From: Ancylobacter amanitiformis
Lineage (GTDB): Bacteria; Pseudomonadota; Alphaproteobacteria; Rhizobiales; Xanthobacteraceae
Assembly (NCBI RefSeq): GCF_030814815.1
Contig: NZ_JAUSVR010000008.1
Span: 62,001-126,000 of the forward strand
DNA length: 64,000 bases
Direction: 5' to 3'
A program made the translations under genes and the position numbers. Positions 57,617 through 64,000 of this stretch are shown here, one piece after another. The notes below the pieces were generated by a model that was not told the origin of the DNA, did not search any database, and was given only the letters and a program-made list of their open reading frames with translations. How positions within the stretch are numbered: the stretch's first letter is position 1; each line of letters opens with the position of its first letter.

Positions 57617-58912
57617 TCAGGCCCGGCGACGGAGCGCTTCGCGCAGCTGCACCCCGGCGGCCAGCGCCGCGAAGCCGGTTCCGAGCAGGCTCACCGCGGT
57701 CCAGCCCCCGGTGCTCCAGGCGAGAGTGGAGGCCGCCGAGCCTGCCGCGCCGCCGAGGAACATCGCTCCCATCAGCACGGTATTGAGCCGGGCCCGCGCC
57801 GCGGGGCGCAGGGCGAAGACGATGTGCTGGTTCGAGACGAGGGCGCTCTGCATGCCGAAATCCAGCAGCACGACGCCGACGACCAGGCCGATCAGCGAGC
57901 CCCACAGGCCGAACACCGCCCAGGAGGCCAGCGTGACCAGCGCGCCGACCAGCACCGTGCCCGCCGCGCCATGTTTGTCGGCAAAGCGCCCGGCGAGCGG
58001 GGCGGCGAGGATGCCGACCGCGCCGACCAGGCCGAACAGGCCGGCAATATCGGCGCCGAAGCCGAATTGAGGCTGCTCCAGCTGGAAGGCGAGGATGGTC
58101 CAGAAGGTGGTGAAGGCCGCGAACAGCGCCGCCTGCGTCACCGCCGCCCGCCGCAGCGCGGCGAATTCGGTCCACAGATGGCCGATCGAGCGCAGCGCCT
58201 TTGCGTAGCTCATGGTCGAATCCGGCGGGCTGTGCGGCAGGATGGCGGCCATCAGCGCGGCGGCGGCGAGCGCCATCGGCACCGCCAGCCAGAACATTTC
58301 CCGCCAGCCGCCATGGGTGGCGACGAAGCCGGCCAGCGTGCGGCTGAGCAGAATGCCGGTGAGAATGCCGGCCAGCACGGTGCCGACCGTGGCGCCGCGC
58401 TTTTCCGGCGCCGCCAGATGCGCCGCCAGCGGCACGATCTGCTGGGCGACGGTGGAGGTGAGCCCGATCATCAGCGACGCCGCCACCATGGCGAGCGAGG
58501 CCGGGGCGAGCGCGGCGAAGGCGAGGGCAACGGCCAGCAGCGCGAACTGGATGACGATCAGCCGGCGGCGCTCCACCAGATCGCCCAGCGGCACCAGCAG
58601 GAACAGACCGGCAGCATAGCCGAGCTGCGTCGCCGTGGGGATGGCGCCGGACAGCCGGCCGGGCAGGTCCTGCTCGATCACCGCCAGCATGGGCTGGTTG
58701 TAATAGATGTTGGCGACGGCCACGCCGGCGGCGGCGGCCATGGCGAACGTGGCGCCGAAGCCGAGCACCGCGCCCGCGGCGGATGTCGCGGGTGCCTTGG
58801 TCTCGTCTGCCTTGGCCCCGCCCGCCTTGGAGTTCGTGGCTTGGGCCGATGTGAGCTTGGATGGGGCGGCGTGGGGCAACCGCTCGCCGCCGAGCGTATT
58901 CTGCATGGACAT
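57617..58912 (-). CDS. MFS transporter (drug/aromatic efflux type)
   Basis: 431 residues from ATG 58912, with GGGAG upstream; an ATG at 58906 is also possible. A hydrophilic 45-residue N-terminal tail precedes 12 membrane helices. [18 protein letters not shown] and the motif [14 protein letters not shown] (MFS motif A variant) place it among YNQPML-type exporters. It is in one operon with the FAD monooxygenase and divergent from the LysR gene. Confidence 0.87.
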   Translation of the reverse strand: MSMQNTLGGERLPHAAPSKLTSAQATNSKAGGAKADETKAPATSAAGAVLGFGATFAMAAAAGVAVANIYYNQPMLAVIEQDLPGRLSGAIPTATQLGYAAGLFLLVPLGDLVERRRLIVIQFALLAVALAFAALAPASLAMVAASLMIGLTSTVAQQIVPLAAHLAAPEKRGATVGTVLAGILTGILLSRTLAGFVATHGGWREMFWLAVPMALAAAALMAAILPHSPPDSTMSYAKALRSIGHLWTEFAALRRAAVTQAALFAAFTTFWTILAFQLEQPQFGFGADIAGLFGLVGAVGILAAPLAGRFADKHGAAGTVLVGALVTLASWAVFGLWGSLIGLVVGVVLLDFGMQSALVSNQHIVFALRPAARARLNTVLMGAMFLGGAAGSAASTLAWSTGGWTAVSLLGTGFAALAAGVQLREALRRRA

Positions 58913-59039
58913 GGGAGGTCTCCCGGCCCCTGCCAAAACGTGGCGGGGGAATGTGGGTTGGGTTGAGTTACAGATAGACCGGCGGCGTTTTTGTTATAGT
59001 GATATTATCTGAGCTTCAGTCGTATCGGATTTCGTTAGA

Positions 59040-59936
59040 ATGGATTTCGCGGCTCTGGCCCTGCTGATCGAGACCGTCACCGCCGGCAGCCTGGCGGAGG
59101 CGGCGCGGCGGCTGCGCCTGTCGCCGATGAAGGCGACGCGGCTGATTTCCGCGCTGGAGGACGAACTCGGCGTGCGGCTGCTTCACCGCACCACGCGGGC
59201 GCTCTCGCTGACCGACGAGGGGCTCGTCTTCCTGCCGCATGCCCGCGCGCTGGTGGAGGAACAGGCTGCCGCGCTCGCGAGCGTGCGCGGCTCGACCGCC
59301 GGCGCGAGCGGACTTCTGCGGGTGAACGCCTCGCTTTCCTTCGGCCGGCAGGTGCTCGCCCCGCTGGTGGCACAGTTCATGGAGGCGCATCCCGAGGTGC
59401 AGGTGGAACTCCGGCTGACCGACGCGCTGGTCGACATCGTCGCCGAGGGCATCGACCTTGCCATCCGCATCGCCGAACTCGGCGACAGCACGCTCATTGC
59501 GCGGCGCCTCGCCGACAATCCGCGCCGGCTGGTGGCGTCGCCCGTTTATGTCGCGCGGTTCGGCATGCCCGCCACGCTGGCGGACCTGTCGCGCCACGCC
59601 TGCCTGACCAGCATCGCCCAGCCGCAATGGAGCTTCGACACCGCGACGGGCAATCATGTCGTCCGGCTCGCCGGCCGTTTCACCACCAATTCGATCGATG
59701 CCATCCACGAAGCCTGCGTGGGCGGGCTCGGCATCGCCAATCTCTCGGAATGGAATGTGCGGGACGACCTCGCGCGGGAGCGGCTGCGCGCGATCACGCT
59801 CGACGATGCCACCCCCGAACCGCTCGCTCTCTGGGCGGTCTATCCCAGCCGCCGGCTGGTGCCCGCCAAGGTCCGGCTGTTCATCGAGGCGCTGGCGGTG
59901 CGGCTGAGGCCGGCCGGCGAAGGCGTTCAGGCATAG
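59040..59936 (+). CDS. LysR-family transcriptional regulator
   Basis: 298 residues. The N-terminal winged helix-turn-helix starts MDFAALALLIETVTAGSLAE, followed by a periplasmic-binding-like effector domain (RVNASLSFGRQVLAPLVAQF, then LAIRIAELGDSTLIARRLAD). It diverges from the MFS-monooxygenase operon over a 127-bp AT-rich gap that includes ATAGTGATATTAT (58996-59008), a plausible LysR T-N11-A-type site. It probably regulates that operon. The last 10 bp overlap the convergent DsbA-like gene. Confidence 0.92.
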   Translation: MDFAALALLIETVTAGSLAEAARRLRLSPMKATRLISALEDELGVRLLHRTTRALSLTDEGLVFLPHARALVEEQAAALASVRGSTAGASGLLRVNASLSFGRQVLAPLVAQFMEAHPEVQVELRLTDALVDIVAEGIDLAIRIAELGDSTLIARRLADNPRRLVASPVYVARFGMPATLADLSRHACLTSIAQPQWSFDTATGNHVVRLAGRFTTNSIDAIHEACVGGLGIANLSEWNVRDDLARERLRAITLDDATPEPLALWAVYPSRRLVPAKVRLFIEALAVRLRPAGEGVQA

Positions 59937-60457
59937 CTGTCGCCCAGCCGCTGGATGCTATCGACCAGCGTGTCGAGGTCGACCGGGCCGTCATAGCGCC
60001 GGCCGTTGATGAACAGGCAGGGCGTGCCGTTCACGCCGCTGCGCAGCCCCCCGCGAAAGTCGCGGCGGATCTTCTCGTCATACGCCCCCTCGAAGGCGGC
60101 GAGCACGGCGGCGCGATCCAGCCCGAGCGCGTGGCCATAGGCGAGCAGGCTGCGGTCATCGAGCGCGTCCTGATGCTCGTAAAGCATGTCGTGAGCCTCC
60201 CAGAACCTGCCGATCGTCGCCGCGGCCTCGGCGAAGGCGGCCGCGCGGGAGGCGTGCGGGTGGGCTTCGGTCAGCGGGAAATTGCGGAAGACGAAACGAA
60301 GCCGGCTGCCAAGAGCCTCCTGCAATGCCTTCAGCACCGGGTAGGCCATGCCGCAATAGGGGCATTCGTAATCGCCATATTCGACCAGCGTGACAGGCGC
60401 ATCCTCAGGCCCGGCGGCATGGTCGTCGGCGCTTACCGGCGGATTGAGCTGGCTCAT
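59927..60457 (-). CDS. DsbA-like thioredoxin-fold protein without signal peptide
   Basis: 176 residues. Active site is CPYC in YGDYECPYCGMAYP, followed by FRNFPLTEAHPHASRAA and the cis-Pro loop VNGTPCLFINGRRYDG. No signal sequence, so it is cytoplasmic, unlike classic DsbA. It is coupled to the peroxiredoxin gene (4-bp overlap), suggesting it reduces that peroxiredoxin or shares an oxidative-stress role. Confidence 0.88.
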   Translation of the reverse strand: MSQLNPPVSADDHAAGPEDAPVTLVEYGDYECPYCGMAYPVLKALQEALGSRLRFVFRNFPLTEAHPHASRAAAFAEAAATIGRFWEAHDMLYEHQDALDDRSLLAYGHALGLDRAAVLAAFEGAYDEKIRRDFRGGLRSGVNGTPCLFINGRRYDGPVDLDTLVDSIQRLGDSYA

Positions 60458-60963
60458 GATGCGACTCCCGTCGGCTGCGGAGGCGTCGCCAGCTGGTCGA
60501 GCGCGCCGAGTATGCCGTCGGCACCGGGATTGATGCCCACCGGCGAGACATGGCTCCAGGCGATCCGGCCCGCGGAATCGATGACGAAGAGCGCGCGTTC
60601 CGACGTGCCCTCATGGGCGCGGTAGACGCCATAGGCGCGTGCGACCTCGCCCTTCGGCTCGAAATCGGCCAGGAGCGGGAAATGCAGCTTGCGCTCGGCG
60701 GCGAAGGCGCTGTGGCACCAAACGCCGTCAGTGGAGATGCCCACCAGCTGCGCCCCGTAATGGCGGAACTCCGGCAGCACCTCGTTGTACAGCGCCATCT
60801 GGTCGCCGCAGACCGGGCTCCAGTCGGCGGGGTAGAAGGCGAGGATGACCGGCGCCCCCTTGAGGTCCGAGAGCGAGAGGTTCTGGTCGGGCGTGGCGGG
60901 CAGGGTGAAGTCCGGCGCCGTTTGGCCGGGCGCGAGCGCGGTGCCGGAATGCTGCTGGTCCAT
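60454..60963 (-). CDS. Peroxiredoxin (AhpC/TSA family)
   Basis: 169 residues from ATG 60963 (AAGGAG upstream); longer readings are non-family. Peroxidatic Cys in YPADWSPVCGDQMALYNE, where Cys replaces the usual TPVC by SPVC, and a second Cys in DGVWCHSAF that could resolve it. Reduces peroxides using a thiol donor, probably the DsbA-like protein encoded immediately downstream. The 231 bp upstream (60964-61194) hold nothing recognised beyond GC-rich sequence. Confidence 0.9.
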   Translation of the reverse strand: MDQQHSGTALAPGQTAPDFTLPATPDQNLSLSDLKGAPVILAFYPADWSPVCGDQMALYNEVLPEFRHYGAQLVGISTDGVWCHSAFAAERKLHFPLLADFEPKGEVARAYGVYRAHEGTSERALFVIDSAGRIAWSHVSPVGINPGADGILGALDQLATPPQPTGVAS

Positions 60964-61194
60964 GGTCGGGCTCCTTGGGCGATGCCGGGCCGTGCGCCGC
61001 CAGCCTCCCCGCCGCCGGGCGTCGAGCCGGCGGCGGAGGCGGTGCCGCGGCACGCCGCACCCGTTCGATACGACCAAGGCTAGGGGCTGGCCTGCCGCTC
61101 CGGAATCGCCCGTTCGGTTGCCGGACCCATACGTTGGGGTGCCCCGTTCCGCGCGATTGCCGCAGAGCGCCACCAACCGCCCGCGCCGGGAGGG

Positions 61195-61971
61195 TCAGAC
61201 GATGAACTCGACCACCCCGCCATCGACCCTCAGCGCGGCGCCCGTCGTGGCGGAGGCAAGCGGCGAGGCGATGTAGACCGCCATGCTGGCCACCTCCTCC
61301 ACCGTGGCGGGCCGGCCGATGATGGAGGAGGGCCGGTGCGCCTTGACGAAGTCGATGCCGGCCTGTTCGAGCGTCTTGCCCTTGGCGACCTCGTCCTTGA
61401 GCATTTCCGCCACGCCCTCGGACAGGGTGGGGCCCGGGAGGATCGAATTGACCGTCACCCCCGTGCCGGCCATGCGCTTGGCAAGGCCGCGGGCGAGCGA
61501 GACGTCGGCGGTCTTGCTGACCCCGTAATGGATCATCTCGACGGGGATGTTGTAGCCGGATTCCGAGCCGAGGAAGAGCATGCGGCCCCACCCTTTCGCG
61601 GCCATGCCGGGCAGATAGGCGCGGGCGATGCGCACGCCGCTCATCACATTCACCTGCCAGTGCCGGTCCCACACCGCATCGTCCGCCGCGAAGAAATCCA
61701 CCGGCTGGAAGATGCCGAGATTGTTGACCACGATGTCGAAGGCCGGCTCGGCGGCGACCAGCGCGGCCAGACCCTCGGGCGTGGCGAGATCGATGGCGCG
61801 CCCGCGCGCGTTCGGCCCCAGCTTCGCCAGGGCGGCCGCCACCTTCGGCTCGGTGCGCCCGTTGATCACCACGCTCGCGCCGGCTTCATCGAGCCCCTTG
61901 GCGATGGCGAAGCCGATGCCCTCGGTGGAGCCGGTGACGAGGGCGGTCTTGCCCGAGAGATCGATCTTCAT
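61195..61971 (-). CDS. Short-chain dehydrogenase/reductase
   Basis: 258 residues. NAD(P) motif TGSTEGIGFAIAKGL, the VNNLGIF loop, catalytic Ser in FLGSESGYNIP and Tyr-x3-Lys in YGVSK. The C-terminal SPLASATTGAALRVDGGVVE is typical. NADPH preference cannot be set without more. Single gene; substrate unknown. Confidence 0.9.
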   Translation of the reverse strand: MKIDLSGKTALVTGSTEGIGFAIAKGLDEAGASVVINGRTEPKVAAALAKLGPNARGRAIDLATPEGLAALVAAEPAFDIVVNNLGIFQPVDFFAADDAVWDRHWQVNVMSGVRIARAYLPGMAAKGWGRMLFLGSESGYNIPVEMIHYGVSKTADVSLARGLAKRMAGTGVTVNSILPGPTLSEGVAEMLKDEVAKGKTLEQAGIDFVKAHRPSSIIGRPATVEEVASMAVYIASPLASATTGAALRVDGGVVEFIV

Positions 61972-62045
61972 GGGTTGTCCTTTGCGCGCCTGATTGCGGC
62001 TGGCGCCTCATCTGGGGAGCTACCCCCGCACCAGCACAGGGCCCA

Positions 62046-62696
62046 TCACAGGGAAATGACCACCTGCACTCCGGCGGCGTGAAAATCGCGCTCGGCGGCG
62101 TCCTCGGTGGTGCCTCCCTCGGCAAGCGGCAGCGCGATGGCGCGCGACAGCGGCTTGATGATGACCGCGTCGAAACCGAGCGTCGCCGCATCCAGCGCCG
62201 ACCAGGCGGCGCAGAAATCATAGGCGAGGCCGACAAACACGCAGCGCCGAACGCCCTTGTCGCGGAGATAGCCGGCGAGGCCCGTCGCGGTGCGGTGATC
62301 GTTCTCGAAGAAGGCGGAATAGGAATCCACGCTGCGGTGCCAGCCCTTGCGCAGGACGAGATGGGCGCGGCGCAGCGCGCCATCGTGGATGGCGGGATGA
62401 AAGTCGGCGCCGGCCGTGCCCTGCACGCAATGGTCCGGCCACAGGATCTGCGGGCCATACGGCATCGCGATGGTGCTGAACGGCGCCGCTCCCGCATGGT
62501 TGCTGGCGAAGGACGTGTGATCGGCGGGATGCCAGTCCTGCGTCACCACCACCAGCGGGAATTGCCCGCTCAGCCTGTTGATGCCCGGCAGGATCTCGTC
62601 GCCGCCGGTCACTGCCAGCGCGCCGCCGGGACAGAAATCGTTCTGCGGATCGACCACCACGAGGGCGTCGGCGGGACGGGGTTGGAAAGCCGCCAT
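62046..62696 (-). CDS. pncA: Nicotinamidase/pyrazinamidase
   Basis: 216 residues of the cysteine-hydrolase family. The catalytic triad contexts are DPQNDFCPGGALAV (Asp), VLRKGWHRSVDSYSAFF (Lys) and GLAYDFCAAWSALD (Cys). Metal-site residues in TQDWHPADHTSFASNH are the DxHxxxH of PncA. It hydrolyses nicotinamide to nicotinic acid for NAD salvage and also activates pyrazinamide. Divergent from the partial aminotransferase. Confidence 0.93.
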   Translation of the reverse strand: MAAFQPRPADALVVVDPQNDFCPGGALAVTGGDEILPGINRLSGQFPLVVVTQDWHPADHTSFASNHAGAAPFSTIAMPYGPQILWPDHCVQGTAGADFHPAIHDGALRRAHLVLRKGWHRSVDSYSAFFENDHRTATGLAGYLRDKGVRRCVFVGLAYDFCAAWSALDAATLGFDAVIIKPLSRAIALPLAEGGTTEDAAERDFHAAGVQVVISL

Positions 62697-62715
62697 CGGA
62701 TCATCTGCTCCTGCA

Positions 62716-62750
62716 TTGATCGCATCAACATACTGAATTGTTGCGACAAT
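62716..62750. promoter_or_regulatory. Two adjacent inverted repeats in the pncA/aminotransferase intergenic region
   Basis: TTGAT-CGC-ATCAA (62716-62728) and ATTGT-TGCG-ACAAT (62737-62750), the latter flanked by CTGA/TCAG, lie 8 bp apart in the 181-bp divergent region just upstream of pncA. They look like tandem operators; the regulator is not in the window. Confidence 0.45.
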
Positions 62751-62877
62751 CTCTCAGGCCATTCTGACACGCCCGCCCGGTTTCGGCGGCGGGTCTTACT
62801 TTCGGTAGATTGACGCACCGTCCTCGCCTGCGCACCCTTGCGGCTGAATTCTAGGCATGCACAGGCAAGAGGCGAAA

Positions 62878-64000
62878 ATGACCAACTCGCTGGATCGCAC
62901 ATTGCGGGAGCGGGCGCTGCGCGTGGTTCCCGGCGGCATGTGGGGGCACATGCACGCCAAGGATCTGCCCGAGGGCTACCCCCAGTTCTTCGCCCGTGCC
63001 GAGGGCACAAGGCTGTGGGACGTCGACGGCAACGAATATCTCGACTTCATGTGCAGCTGGGGCCCGATCATCCTCGGCCACCACCACCGGGAAGTCGACG
63101 CCGCCGCGCTCGCCCAGCTGCAGAAGGGCGACGCCATGAACGGCCCGGCGCAGGCCATGGTGGAACTCGCCGAGCTCATGGTGGAGCTTATCCCGCATGC
63201 CGACTGGGCGCAGTTCGAGAAGAACGGCACGGACGCGACCACCACCGCCGTCACCATCGCCCGGGCCGGCACCGGCAAGCGCAAGATCCTGGTCGCGCAG
63301 GGGGCCTATCACGGCGCGGTGCCGTGGTGTTCGCCCTCGCTGGTCGGCGTCACCTCGGAGGATCGCGCGCATATCCTCACCTACACCTATAACGACGTCG
63401 ACAGCCTGAACGCGGCGGTGGACGCGGCCGGCGGCGACCTGGCGGGCATCATCGTCAGCGCCTTCCGGCATGATTACGGCAAGGACCAGGAACTGCCGAC
63501 GGTCGCCTTCGCGCAGGCCGCGCGTGCGGCGGCGGATGCGGCCGACGCGGCGCTGATCGTCGACGACGTGCGCGCCGGCTTCCGGCTCGACCTCGGCGGC
63601 AGCTGGGAGCGGGTCGGCGTGCGCCCGGACCTTTCCGCCTGGTCGAAATCCATCGCCAACGGCTACGCGCTTTCCGCCGTGACCGGCAATGACCGGTTCC
63701 GCGCGGCGACGCAGTCGATCTTCACCACCGGCTCCTTCTGGTGCGGGGCGGTCTCGATGGCGGCGGCGGTGGCGACGCTCACCATCCTGCGCCGCGACAA
63801 CGCGCTCGCCCACATGGAGGCGATGGGCACCGCGCTGCGCGAGGGGCTTGCCAGGCTGAGCGAAAGCCACGCCATCCCGCTCCGCCAGACCGGCCCGGTG
63901 CAGATGCCCATGGTGCTGTTCGAGGACGACGCGGATCTGCGCAAGGGCTTCGCCTTCTGCACGGCGGCGCTCAAGGCCGGCGTCTATTTCCACCCCCAGC
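62878..64000 (+). CDS. Class III PLP aminotransferase (glutamate-1-semialdehyde aminomutase-like), partial
   Basis: 374 codons from ATG 62878, open at the right edge, so the C-terminus is missing. It begins MTNSLDRTLRERALRVVPGG. The PLP lysine lies in SAWSKSIANGYALSAVTG, preceded by the cofactor aspartate in ALIVDDVRAGFR. FEKNGTDATTTAVTIARAGT is the GSA-aminomutase/aminotransferase signature, and the GHHHREVDAAALAQLQKG segment is normal for the family. Acting enzymes include true HemL and many amine or amino-acid transaminases; DDVRAGFR rather than DEV(M)TGFR and the position next to pncA argue against housekeeping HemL. Confidence 0.88.
   Translation, partial: MTNSLDRTLRERALRVVPGGMWGHMHAKDLPEGYPQFFARAEGTRLWDVDGNEYLDFMCSWGPIILGHHHREVDAAALAQLQKGDAMNGPAQAMVELAELMVELIPHADWAQFEKNGTDATTTAVTIARAGTGKRKILVAQGAYHGAVPWCSPSLVGVTSEDRAHILTYTYNDVDSLNAAVDAAGGDLAGIIVSAFRHDYGKDQELPTVAFAQAARAAADAADAALIVDDVRAGFRLDLGGSWERVGVRPDLSAWSKSIANGYALSAVTGNDRFRAATQSIFTTGSFWCGAVSMAAAVATLTILRRDNALAHMEAMGTALREGLARLSESHAIPLRQTGPVQMPMVLFEDDADLRKGFAFCTAALKAGVYFHPQ

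Overview
The window reads as chromosomal DNA of a high-GC alphaproteobacterium of the order Hyphomicrobiales, most likely a Xanthobacteraceae-type organism (Xanthobacter/Starkeya/Ancylobacter-like). Taxonomy is inferred from gene content: a eukaryote-type glutamine synthetase II with a divergent GstI/DUF2735 gene, a DUF2778 protein, a CyaC-like membrane cyclase, COG4671-type glycosyltransferases and a RIME-like palindromic intergenic element. I see no rRNA, tRNA, CRISPR array, insertion sequence or phage gene. Both ends cut through genes: an enolase-superfamily enzyme on the left and a class III aminotransferase on the right.

Left part (1-10.8 kb). A MocR-type regulator lies beside a polyamine-type ABC importer (binding protein, ATPase, two permeases) whose last permease overlaps a GMC alcohol/choline-type oxidoreductase. 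This looks like an uptake-plus-oxidation module. A membrane-dipeptidase-type enzyme and serA follow. From 10.8 to 24 kb come a DUF1254 protein, the transcription accessory protein Tex, a nitrogen block (glutaminase, GstI-like inhibitor, glnII with a good sigma-54 promoter), cardiolipin synthase, an hsp20-lon stress operon, and a DUF2778 L,D-transpeptidase-like envelope protein.

Middle part (24-46.6 kb) is the most unusual. A fold-type IV aminotransferase precedes an SHMT-like enzyme with Thr in place of the active-site Tyr, suggesting alpha-methylserine/D-alanine chemistry. Next come a UDP-sugar dehydrogenase and a heparin-lyase-like protein. Then eight plus-strand genes follow with gaps of at most 14 bp (29.2-40.8 kb): a degenerate ABC protein with an internally repeated nucleotide-binding region, a stand-alone cyclic-nucleotide-binding protein, a membrane cytochrome-b/[2Fe-2S]/class III cyclase-like protein lacking its non-metal catalytic residues, a fused oligopeptide-type ABC ATPase, its binding protein, two permeases and a small methyltransferase. 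On the opposite strand, abutting tail to tail, are four glycosyltransferase genes, one fused to a polysaccharide deacetylase-like domain. I propose that this 26-46 kb region is a cell-surface glycan/peptide system governed by a redox- and nucleotide-linked membrane sensor. That is inference.

Right part (46.7-64 kb) is mainly respiratory and stress related: a YdeP-type molybdoenzyme with cyanide-insensitive bd oxidase (cioAB), an SrpA-type catalase-peroxidase with cytochrome b561, a Na+/H+ antiporter, an HdeD-like protein, a flavin monooxygenase with an MFS exporter and divergent LysR regulator, a DsbA-like protein with a peroxiredoxin, an SDR, nicotinamidase and the truncated aminotransferase.
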